A program made the position numbers and the translations under genes. The notes under the pieces were generated by a model, which saw nothing but the letters and a program-made list of their open reading frames with translations, ran no database searches and had not been told where the DNA came from. Below are positions 16,614 to 23,764 of a stretch of 33,522 nucleotides of DNA, piece after piece. Every line of letters starts with the position of its first letter. The stretch's first letter is position 1. Origin of the DNA: an uncultured Clostridia bacterium (GTDB lineage: Bacteria; Bacillota; Clostridia; TANB77; CAG-508); NCBI GenBank assembly GCA_949746285.1, contig CATJZH010000142.1, forward strand, positions 1 through 33,522, given 5' to 3'.

Positions 16614-17384
16614 ATGAAGAAGAAGTTATTAAAAGTTACAATTATAGCACTATTATTAGTAATAATGTATAGCACTATTGCTAATGCATTCAGCTTCACA
16701 GTGTCAATGACACCAAGTAGCTCTAATCTTGATGTGTCTACTGAATTTACTATAATGGTAAAAATAGCTAATTTAGATGTAGGTACAAATGGAATAAATA
16801 CATTATCAGGTACTTTAAATTATGATGAAGATGTATTCGAACCTATAAATGATAGCAGCATAGATGGACAAAATGGATGGCGTCCTACTTATAATGCAGA
16901 AAATAAAAAAATTACATTATTAAAAGAATTATTTGTAAAATCAGAAGAAAATATTTTTACAGTAACTCTTAAAACAAAAGCAGATGTGCCAGACGGAACA
17001 GTTGGAAAAGTAGAATTTGTAGGAATTATGGCTTCTAATAGTGAGAATGATATTACAGCATCTGATATTTCAACTTCAATTACAGTAGGTGGAGATGGGC
17101 AAAGCTCAGCAAATATCACAAATGAAAGAAATTCATCAGCAAATCTTATTATTAGGCCTACAAACAATACAATAGTATCTCCTAATATTAATAATACAGA
17201 AAACAATACAGTAAACAATACTAATACTTATGTACCAGGATATTTAAATCAAGACAATTCAACAGATGAAGATATGCCATATACAGGTATAGAAGATACA
17301 TTGGTTTATTTTGTAGGAGCAGCTATTATATTAGCAATTGTATTTTATATAAAATTTGAAAAAGTAAATAAAGAAATGATGTAA
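16614..17384 (+). CDS. Cell-surface cohesin-like protein with sortase-type C-terminus
   Basis: A 256-residue exported protein. The signal peptide (about 1-25) ends ANA. Residues about 27-157 form a single beta-rich domain with cohesin features: FTVSMTPSSSNLDVSTEFTI, a LSGTLNYDEDVFEP strand block, then IFTVTLKTKADVPDG and VGKVEFVGI. An Asn/Ser/Thr-rich spacer (about 160-215) follows. The C-terminus is M221-P-Y-T-G225, a hydrophobic segment (about 229-247) and a basic tail, a sortase-type signal with Met for Leu; at the least it is a membrane anchor. Directly behind the dockerin protease, it would hold that enzyme on the cell surface. The cohesin assignment is by pattern and the pairing is inference. 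Confidence 0.72.
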   Translation: MKKKLLKVTIIALLLVIMYSTIANAFSFTVSMTPSSSNLDVSTEFTIMVKIANLDVGTNGINTLSGTLNYDEDVFEPINDSSIDGQNGWRPTYNAENKKITLLKELFVKSEENIFTVTLKTKADVPDGTVGKVEFVGIMASNSENDITASDISTSITVGGDGQSSANITNERNSSANLIIRPTNNTIVSPNINNTENNTVNNTNTYVPGYLNQDNSTDEDMPYTGIEDTLVYFVGAAIILAIVFYIKFEKVNKEMM

Positions 17385-17390
17385 TATAAA

Positions 17391-17424
17391 AAAAGAGGCG
17401 ACTAAAAGGTTGCCTCTTTTTTTT
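17391..17424 (+). terminator. Terminator after the cohesin-like gene
   Basis: AAAAGAGGCGAC and GTTGCCTCTTTT form a 12-bp stem with one G-U pair and a 6-base loop, followed by a T-run. Confidence 0.92.
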
Positions 17425-17464
17425 CGAATATTTTATATAGTTAGTTAATAATTATATAAAATAT

Positions 17465-17493
17465 TTGAAAAATAAAAAACGATAATATATAAT
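17465..17493 (+). promoter_or_regulatory. Sigma-A promoter of topB
   Basis: TTGAAA (17465-17470), a 17-bp spacer and a perfect TATAAT (17488-17493) lie 31 bp before topB, directly after the preceding terminator. Confidence 0.6.
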
Positions 17494-17524
17494 AAGGATA
17501 CTATAAAATTAAAGGATGTATTAA

Positions 17525-19429
17525 ATGAAATTAATAATAACAGAAAAACCTTCAGTAGCAATGGAATTTGCAAAAGTATTAAACTTAAATACAACTAAAA
17601 AAAATGGATATATAGAAGACAAAGATTGGATTATAACTTGGTGTTATGGACATTTAGTTACAATGAGTTATCCAGAGGTGTATGATGAAGAACTTAAATT
17701 TTGGAGATTAGATACATTACCTTTTATACCAAAAGAATGGAAATATGAAGTTATATCTGGAGGAATTCAAGCAAAACAATTCGAGATAGTGAAAAAATTG
17801 CTACAAAGAGAAGATGTAACAGAAATTTATAACGCAGGTGACTCTGGACGTGAAGGAGAATATATTCAAAGACTAGTATTTATGATGGCAAACCCAAATC
17901 CAAAAGCAGAGATGAAAAGAGTTTGGATAGACTCACAAACAGAAGAAGAAATACAAAGAGGAATAAAAGAAGCTAAAGATTTAAAAGAATATGATAGTTT
18001 ATCAGACTCAGCATATTTAAGAGCAAAAGAAGATTATTTAATCGGTATAAATTTTTCTAGATTATTATCAATAATATTTGGAAGAAGAATAGCTAAAGAT
18101 ATAAATGAAGAAAAAGTTTCTATTTCAGTAGGTAGAGTAATGACATGTGTATTAGGAATGGTAGTAAGTAGGGAAAGAGAAATACGAAATTTTGTAAAAA
18201 CAAAGTACTATAAAATAATAGGAAATTTTGGCACAGAAGAATCTTCTTTTAAAGCAGAATGGAAAGTTACTGAAAATTCAAAACTATATAATAGTAATTT
18301 ATTATACAATGAAACTGGATTCAAAAAAGAAGAAACTGCTAAGAAATTTACTCATAGTTTAAAAGATAAAAAAGTAGTAGTTACAGAAATAAAAAAGTCA
18401 AAACAAAAAGAAAATGCACCATTATTATTTAATTTAGCTGAAATACAAAATGAGTGTACAAAAGTCTTTAAAATAAAACCAGATGAAACACTTGAAATTA
18501 TTCAAGAATTATATGAAAAAAAATTAGTTACATATCCTAGAACAGATGCTAGAGTTTTATCAACAGCAATAGCAAAAGAAATAGGAAAAAATCTAAATGG
18601 TTTATATAAAAATTTTAAAGATGAAGAAATAAGCAAGTATATTTCTAAAATGATAGATGAAAAATATAGTACAAATTTAGTAAAAACAAAGTATGTAAAT
18701 GATAGTAAAATAACAGATCATTATGCTATTATTCCAACAGGACAGGGATTTGAAAATTACGAAAAATTGTCTGACTTAAAAAAAGATGTATATAAACTAA
18801 TTGTAAAAAGATTTGTAGCAATATTTTATCCACCAGCAGAATATAATAAAGTAAATTTAAATCTTGACGTAGAAGGAGAAGTTTTTAGTAGTAGTGGTAA
18901 AGTATGTACAAAACAAGGATATTTAGAAGTATTAAAAAACAGAATAAAAAATGAAGAAGAGAAAGACTTAAGTATATTTACTAATTTGAAAAAAGGACAA
19001 GAAGTAAATGTTTTAAATTATGAAACTAAAGATTCAGAAACATCCCCACCATCTAGATATAATTCGGGTGGAATGGTACTTGCAATGGAAAATGCAGGAA
19101 AACTTATAGAAGATGAAGAATTAAGAGAACAAATAAAAGGAGCGGGAATAGGAACATCAGCAACAAGAGGAGAAATAATTAAAAAGTTAGAAAGAATTTC
19201 ATATATACAAATAAATGCCAAAACTCAAATTATAACACCAACTGCAAAAGGAGAAGCAATTTATGATGTTGTTAGTAAATCTATACCAGATATGTTAAAT
19301 CCAAATTTAACAGCTAGTTGGGAAAAAGGACTAGACATGGTTGCAAAAAAAGAAATTGAACCACAGATTTTTATGGATAAATTAGAAAAGTATATAACTT
19401 CAAAAATTGATAAACTAGTTTTAAAATAA
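17525..19429 (+). CDS. topB: DNA topoisomerase III
   Basis: A type IA topoisomerase of 634 residues that decatenates and relaxes DNA through a transient break. The Toprim domain opens with LIITEKPSVA and has Y-N-A-G-D106-S-G108-R-E-G-E; the usual DxD is DxG here, a variant I also associate with TopB proteins of Bacillota plasmids and conjugative elements. Catalytic Tyr337 is in LVTYPRTDARVLS, and GIGTSATRGEII follows at about 540. The protein ends soon after the core (SIPDMLNPNLTASWEKGLD), with no cysteine zinc fingers. It has its own promoter and terminator. No mobile-element genes surround it, so it seems a resident gene. Confidence 0.9.
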   Translation: MKLIITEKPSVAMEFAKVLNLNTTKKNGYIEDKDWIITWCYGHLVTMSYPEVYDEELKFWRLDTLPFIPKEWKYEVISGGIQAKQFEIVKKLLQREDVTEIYNAGDSGREGEYIQRLVFMMANPNPKAEMKRVWIDSQTEEEIQRGIKEAKDLKEYDSLSDSAYLRAKEDYLIGINFSRLLSIIFGRRIAKDINEEKVSISVGRVMTCVLGMVVSREREIRNFVKTKYYKIIGNFGTEESSFKAEWKVTENSKLYNSNLLYNETGFKKEETAKKFTHSLKDKKVVVTEIKKSKQKENAPLLFNLAEIQNECTKVFKIKPDETLEIIQELYEKKLVTYPRTDARVLSTAIAKEIGKNLNGLYKNFKDEEISKYISKMIDEKYSTNLVKTKYVNDSKITDHYAIIPTGQGFENYEKLSDLKKDVYKLIVKRFVAIFYPPAEYNKVNLNLDVEGEVFSSSGKVCTKQGYLEVLKNRIKNEEEKDLSIFTNLKKGQEVNVLNYETKDSETSPPSRYNSGGMVLAMENAGKLIEDEELREQIKGAGIGTSATRGEIIKKLERISYIQINAKTQIITPTAKGEAIYDVVSKSIPDMLNPNLTASWEKGLDMVAKKEIEPQIFMDKLEKYITSKIDKLVLK

Positions 19430-19430
19430 A

Positions 19431-19473
19431 AAAAGTTCTATATCATTTTATTAAATAGATATAGAACTTTTTA
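19431..19473 (+). terminator. Terminator after topB
   Basis: AAAAGTTCTATATC and GATATAGAACTTTT form a 14-bp stem followed by T's. The A-run on the other side could let it act on the opposite strand too. Confidence 0.85.
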
Positions 19474-19480
19474 TGTAAAA

Positions 19481-19514
19481 TTCTCATAATATGTAGCATT
19501 AGATATTATGAGGA
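19481..19514 (+). promoter_or_regulatory. Hairpin overlapping the murA ribosome-binding site
   Basis: TTCTCATAATAT (19481-19492) pairs with ATATTATGAGGA (19503-19514) around a 10-base loop: twelve pairs including one G-U. The 3' arm contains four bases of the AGGAGG (19511-19516) that serves murA, so the folded form should lower translation. Confidence 0.5.
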
Positions 19515-19523
19515 GGAATGCTT

Positions 19524-20786
19524 ATGTATAAGTACATAATTAAAGGTGGCAAAAAGCTACATGGAGAAGTAGATGTATCTGGATCAAAAAACGCAAGTTT
19601 ACCAATACTAGCTGCTACTATTATAAGTGGAAAAACGACAAAATTATATAATGTACCAGATATACAAGATGTTAGAATAACACTTCAAATTTTAAAAGAA
19701 TTAGGTTGCAAAGTAAAAAAGGAAAAAAATAAAATTATTATTAATTCTAAGTATATGAACAAAACAACTATACCAGATGATTTAATGAGAAAACTTAGAT
19801 CATCAGTAATAATTGCTGGTGCAATTATTGCAAGATTTAAAAAGGTACAGTTTTCTTATCCAGGTGGATGTGATATAGGTTCAAGACCTATAAATTTACA
19901 TTTAGAAAATTTTCAAAAAATTGGTATAAAAATTGATGAAAATAGTAGATATATTGAATGTAAATGTGATAGAATAGAAACGAAAAATATAGAGTTAGAT
20001 TTTCCAAGTGTAGGAGCAACTGAAAATTTAATTTTAGCCTCTGTACTTGGAGAACATGAAGTCATAATAAATAATGCTGCTATGGAGCCAGAAATAATAG
20101 ATTTAATCAATTTTTTAACTAGAATGGGAGCAAAAATTTATGGTGCAGGAACAAATATTATAAAAATAAAAGGTGTAAAATCATTAAAAGAAATTTCTTA
20201 TAAAATAATGCCAGATAGAATAGAAGCAGGAACTTTGCTAATTGCAGGAGCAATAACAAATGGAATGATAAAAGTAAATAGCGTAGTTCCAGAGCATATA
20301 GGTCCAGTAATAAATAAATTAGAAGAAGTAGGTTGTGAAATAAAAGTTACACCTAACTCAATATATTTAAATGCATCTAACAAAAAATTAAAAGCAGTAG
20401 ATATAAAAACAATGCCATACCCAGGATTTCCAACAGATTTACAACCATTGTTTTCAACATTGCTTACTGTTTGTTCAGGAACATCAATTATTAGTGAAAA
20501 TATTTTTGAAAATAGATTTAAGTTTATGCAAGAAATACAAAGAATGGGGGCTAAATCAACAATAGAAGGAAAAACACTAATAATAAAAGGAGTAAAAAGA
20601 TTACATGGGGCAGACTTAGAAAGTACAGATTTAAGAGGTGGAGCATCAATGGTACTTGCAGGACTTTCTGCTAAAGGAGTAACTAAGGTTAGCAGACTTG
20701 AATATTTAATTAGAGGGTATGAAAATTTAGATAGAAAGCTAAATGAGTTAGGAGCAGAAATTACTAGAGAAGAAGAGGGTGAGTAA
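19524..20786 (+). CDS. murA: UDP-N-acetylglucosamine 1-carboxyvinyltransferase
   Basis: MurA transfers enolpyruvate from PEP to UDP-GlcNAc, the first committed step of peptidoglycan synthesis in the cytoplasm. SGSKNASLPIL near the N-terminus carries Lys22-Asn23. Cys116 in YPGGCDIGSRP is the catalytic and fosfomycin-reactive cysteine. The FENRFKFMQEIQRMGA block and DLRGGASMVLAGL confirm the family. The frame opens at an ATG at 19518, only one base after the GGAGG run; the ATG at 19524 is correctly spaced and gives about 420 residues. It heads the division cluster, and a leader hairpin may control its translation. Confidence 0.95.
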   Translation: MYKYIIKGGKKLHGEVDVSGSKNASLPILAATIISGKTTKLYNVPDIQDVRITLQILKELGCKVKKEKNKIIINSKYMNKTTIPDDLMRKLRSSVIIAGAIIARFKKVQFSYPGGCDIGSRPINLHLENFQKIGIKIDENSRYIECKCDRIETKNIELDFPSVGATENLILASVLGEHEVIINNAAMEPEIIDLINFLTRMGAKIYGAGTNIIKIKGVKSLKEISYKIMPDRIEAGTLLIAGAITNGMIKVNSVVPEHIGPVINKLEEVGCEIKVTPNSIYLNASNKKLKAVDIKTMPYPGFPTDLQPLFSTLLTVCSGTSIISENIFENRFKFMQEIQRMGAKSTIEGKTLIIKGVKRLHGADLESTDLRGGASMVLAGLSAKGVTKVSRLEYLIRGYENLDRKLNELGAEITREEEGE

Positions 20787-20789
20787 TTA

Positions 20790-21632
20790 TTGGATGATGA
20801 AATAATTATTGGTATAGACGTAAAAAACAATTCTAATAAAAAGAAAAAAGTAAAAAAGAAATCTCAAAAGCCAAAAAACAAAAAAGAAAATAATCCAAAA
20901 CAGAAAAAATCTAGGTCAGGAAAAAAAATTGGAATTATATTGCTTTTTATCATATTGGTTGTAATAATTTTAGGCTCAAGTCTTTTTAACATAAAAAAAA
21001 TAGAAGTAACGGGAAATAGCAGAATTTCAAATGAAATGGTAATCAGTTTATCTGGATTAGAACTTTATAAAAATATATTTACATTTAATAAATTATCAGT
21101 AATAGGAAAAATAAAAGAAAATGCTTATATAAAAAATGTAAAAATAAAGAGAAAGTTGCCAGATACAGTTAAAATAACTGTGCAAGAAAAAACACCAAGA
21201 TACATAATTCAAATTGCAGATAGTTATGCATATATAAATAATCAAGGATATATATTGGAAATAAGTACTGAAAAAGAAAATATGCCAATTTTAACTGGAA
21301 TTACAACAGATTTATCAAATATTAAAGAAGGCGAAAGACTAAGTGTAGAAGACTTAAAGAAGATGGATATGGTAATAAAGATTTGTGAAATAGCCAAAAG
21401 TAACGATTTAAAAGATTTAATTACGAAAATTGATATTACAGATGATAGAAATTATACAATAATATTAGAAACAGAAGGAAAAACAGTTTATTTAGGAGAT
21501 TGTTCAGATTTAAATACAAGAATGTTATATTTAAAATCAGTTTTAGAAGCATCATCAGGAAAAAAAGGAGAACTATTCTTAAATGTAGATTTAAATTCTG
21601 ATAATGTATATTTTAGACCAAGTAGCAATTAA
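20790..21632 (+). CDS. divIB: Cell division protein DivIB/FtsQ
   Basis: A 280-residue bitopic division protein that works with DivIC and FtsL to activate septal peptidoglycan synthesis. A very Lys/Asn-rich cytoplasmic tail (about 1-46) is followed by one membrane segment (about 47-67) and an extracellular POTRA domain (about 68-137: IKKIEVTGNSRIS, then PDTVKITVQEKTPRY). The beta domain follows (YINNQGYILE). The start is the TTG at 20790, three bases after the murA stop, with GAGGGTGAG upstream, so translation is probably coupled to murA. The order murA-divIB-DUF881 pair-sbp-ftsAZ follows Bacillota practice. Confidence 0.9.
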   Translation: MDDEIIIGIDVKNNSNKKKKVKKKSQKPKNKKENNPKQKKSRSGKKIGIILLFIILVVIILGSSLFNIKKIEVTGNSRISNEMVISLSGLELYKNIFTFNKLSVIGKIKENAYIKNVKIKRKLPDTVKITVQEKTPRYIIQIADSYAYINNQGYILEISTEKENMPILTGITTDLSNIKEGERLSVEDLKKMDMVIKICEIAKSNDLKDLITKIDITDDRNYTIILETEGKTVYLGDCSDLNTRMLYLKSVLEASSGKKGELFLNVDLNSDNVYFRPSSN

Positions 21633-21652
21633 GAAATGAAAGGAGAACTATA

Positions 21653-22387
21653 GTGAATCAAAAAAGGAAAATAAAAATAGCAATACTATTGGGAATGATG
21701 TGTATGTTTTTAACATTAGGAATTTGCATTCAAATTAATACAGTAAAAAATAGTACAACAACAGTAGGAAGAACACTAGTTGAAAATGAATTACGAGATA
21801 GTGTATTAAGATGGAAACAAAAATATGAAAATGCATACTACAAATTAGAAAGAGAAGAAGAAGAGTTAGCAAATTTAAGACAAAAAGTATCAAGTAAAGA
21901 TAATAATGCTAGTAATTTAAGTTCAAAACTAGAAAAATATAATGAGCTTTTAGGAAATACAGAAGTAACAGGAAAAGGAATTGAAATTACATTAAAAGAT
22001 GGAGATAGTTCGATTTTAAAAAATTCTGCTAATAATCTTGTAGTTCATGATGGAGATATACTAGAAGTTGTAAATGCACTTAAAAATGCAAAAGCAGAAG
22101 CAATTTCTGTAAATGACCAGAGAATAGTTAGTACAACAGCAATAACTTGTGTAGGGAATGTAGTAAAAATAAATGGAGAAAAAGTTGGAGCACCATTTGT
22201 TATAAAAGCAGTAGGAAATCCAAGTATGCTTTTAGGAGCAGTTACTATGACTGGAGGATATATTGAAATATTAGAAAATGATGGTGTTGATGTAAATATA
22301 AAACAAGTTGAAAAGGAAAAGGAATCAATAACTATTCCAAAATATAATGGAATATATAAACTTGAATATGGAACAATTTATGAATAG
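21653..22387 (+). CDS. DUF881-family protein, first copy (YlxW/YlxX type)
   Basis: A 244-residue protein with an N-terminal membrane segment (about 7-27), a coiled-coil stretch (about 45-95, RWKQKYENAYYKLEREEEEL) and a DUF881 domain (about 100-230: TGKGIEITLKDGD, then NAKAEAISVNDQRI). It starts with GTG after AAAGGAGAA. Members sit beside sbp and ftsA in Bacillota; an exact function is not established, though location suggests division or envelope work. The next gene is a paralogue two bases away. Confidence 0.85.
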   Translation: MNQKRKIKIAILLGMMCMFLTLGICIQINTVKNSTTTVGRTLVENELRDSVLRWKQKYENAYYKLEREEEELANLRQKVSSKDNNASNLSSKLEKYNELLGNTEVTGKGIEITLKDGDSSILKNSANNLVVHDGDILEVVNALKNAKAEAISVNDQRIVSTTAITCVGNVVKINGEKVGAPFVIKAVGNPSMLLGAVTMTGGYIEILENDGVDVNIKQVEKEKESITIPKYNGIYKLEYGTIYE

Positions 22388-22398
22388 AGGTGAGAAAT

Positions 22399-23058
22399 TT
22401 GAATGGAAAAATAACAATGACAATATCTATAGGATGTACTGCTTTAATTTTAACTATGGTAATGTTTACACAATTTAAAACAGTAGGAGAAACAGATATA
22501 ACGGCAATAGAAACAATGAGAGAAACAGAATTAAGAGCAGAACTTGCTAGTTGGAAATCTAAATATGAAGAGATAGAAACTAAGATAGAAGAAAGAGAAA
22601 AAACAATAGGAGAATATAATTCAGAATTAGAAAATAATCAAAATAGTTTAAAAATTTTAGAAAATGAAGTAAAAGAAGCAGAAAGTTATTTAGGATATAC
22701 AGCTTTAAAAGGTGAAGGTATAGTAGTAACTTTAAAAGATAATGAAATATACAATATAGATCACACAGATTTACTAAGACTTGTTAATGAATTAAAAGTA
22801 GCAGGAGCAGAAGCTGTTTCTATAAATGATGAGAGAATTATAGGAGCATCAGAAATTACTGAAATAAATAATAGGATAATAGTAGTAAATACTAAAAGAA
22901 TTGCAGGGCCATATGTAGTAAAAGCAATTGGAGATAAAAAATATTTTGAAAGTGCTTTAACAATAAAGGGTGGATATATAGATGAAATTACAGGAAGTGG
23001 AAAAGACATAGAATATAATGTTCAAGATAATATTGTTGTTCCAGCATATGAAGGATAA
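22399..23058 (+). CDS. DUF881-family protein, second copy
   Basis: About 219 residues, with the same plan as the preceding gene: membrane segment near the N-terminus, coiled coil rich in Glu/Lys (about 30-90), then a DUF881 domain with LKGEGIVVTLKDN and AGAEAVSINDERI. The frame opens with a GTG at 22390, but that codon lies inside AGAGGTG, which is better read as the ribosome site for the TTG at 22399. It corresponds to one of the ylxW/ylxX pair of B. subtilis; which one cannot be said from sequence alone. Confidence 0.85.
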   Translation: MNGKITMTISIGCTALILTMVMFTQFKTVGETDITAIETMRETELRAELASWKSKYEEIETKIEEREKTIGEYNSELENNQNSLKILENEVKEAESYLGYTALKGEGIVVTLKDNEIYNIDHTDLLRLVNELKVAGAEAVSINDERIIGASEITEINNRIIVVNTKRIAGPYVVKAIGDKKYFESALTIKGGYIDEITGSGKDIEYNVQDNIVVPAYEG

Positions 23059-23091
23059 TAAAAAAATAATGTTAAAATAGGAGGAGAAGAG

Positions 23092-23484
23092 ATGATATAT
23101 ATTGCAATAATTATAGGGTGTATAGTAGGAGCCATAATAGGAGCATTTGCACCAGTAATTCCATATACATATTCTAGTTATTTATCAATAGCTATAGTAG
23201 CAGCATTAGATACAGTTTTTGGAGGAATAGCTTCAGTTGTTAAAGGAAATTTTGATTTAAAAATATTTTTATCTGGATTTTTTGGAAATTCCATTTTAGC
23301 AATAGCATTAACATACTTAGGAGAAAAACTAAATGTAGATATTTATTTAGCTGCAATAGTAGTATTTGTAGGAAGAATGTTTATGAATCTAGGTACAATA
23401 AGAAGATATTATATAGAAAAATGGATAAATATAATAGAAAAAAAGAATAAAAATAGAAAACAACAAAAAACAAATGAAGCATAA
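23092..23484 (+). CDS. sbp: Small basic protein Sbp (DUF1290)
   Basis: A 130-residue membrane protein with four hydrophobic stretches: CIVGAIIGAFAPVIPYTYSS, AIVAALDTVFGGIAS, FFGNSILAIALTYLGEKL and LAAIVVFVGRMFMNLG. A basic C-terminal tail ends in KKNKNRKQQK. This is the DUF1290/Sbp family that lies between the DUF881 genes and ftsA in Bacillota. The function is unknown. A GGAGGAG site precedes the ATG, and a terminator follows before ftsA, so ftsAZ are transcribed separately at least in part. Confidence 0.9.
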   Translation: MIYIAIIIGCIVGAIIGAFAPVIPYTYSSYLSIAIVAALDTVFGGIASVVKGNFDLKIFLSGFFGNSILAIALTYLGEKLNVDIYLAAIVVFVGRMFMNLGTIRRYYIEKWINIIEKKNKNRKQQKTNEA

Positions 23485-23498
23485 AAAGTAAAGAATTG

Positions 23499-23537
23499 AT
23501 AATGCTATACAGTATATAGGTATAGCATTATTTTTGT
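23499..23537 (+). terminator. Terminator after sbp
   Basis: ATAATGCTATAC and GTATAGCATTAT form a perfect 12-bp stem with a 9-base loop and a T-run. Confidence 0.88.
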
Positions 23538-23543
23538 GCAAAA

Positions 23544-23550
23544 TTCGACA
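23544..23550 (-). promoter_or_regulatory. Spo0A box upstream of ftsA
   Basis: TTCGACA on the plus strand is TGTCGAA on the minus strand, a perfect match to the 0A box. It lies in the ftsAZ leader, about 215 bp before ftsA. A seven-base match can arise by chance, so this is a candidate only. Confidence 0.35.
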
Positions 23551-23636
23551 AAAATGAGAAAAAAACAAGTTGAATTTTATCGAAAAATGATGTATAGTAT
23601 AAAATGCATTTGAAATTTTTCAAGAATAACAAAAAT

Positions 23637-23653
23637 ATTACATTTTAATTACA
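23637..23653 (-). promoter_or_regulatory. WalR-like box 3, upstream of ftsAZ
   Basis: The minus strand reads TGTAATTAAAATGTAAT, a perfect TGTWAH-N5-TGTWAH match. It ends 18 bp before the ftsA -35. WalRK (YycFG) is known to control ftsAZ in B. subtilis. Confidence 0.55.
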
Positions 23654-23671
23654 AAAATATATCATTTTCAC

Positions 23672-23700
23672 TTGACTTTTTACTCAAAATGTAATATTCT
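23672..23700 (+). promoter_or_regulatory. Promoter of ftsAZ
   Basis: TTGACT (23672-23677), a 17-bp spacer and TATTCT (23695-23700) lie 64 bp before ftsA. Confidence 0.5.
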
Positions 23701-23764
23701 TATCCCATAAGATTTTTGAAAAATTAAAAAATAAAAAAGTAATTTATAGATGGAGGAGTTAACT

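Noticed and set aside
17525..19429. Integrated conjugative element suggested by topB
   Set aside because: No relaxase, coupling protein, integrase or att repeats are visible around it; it has its own promoter and terminator in a normal chromosomal setting.
20198..20830. 210-codon open frame on the minus strand
   Set aside because: It is antisense to murA and the start of divIB; composition is that of a shadow frame.
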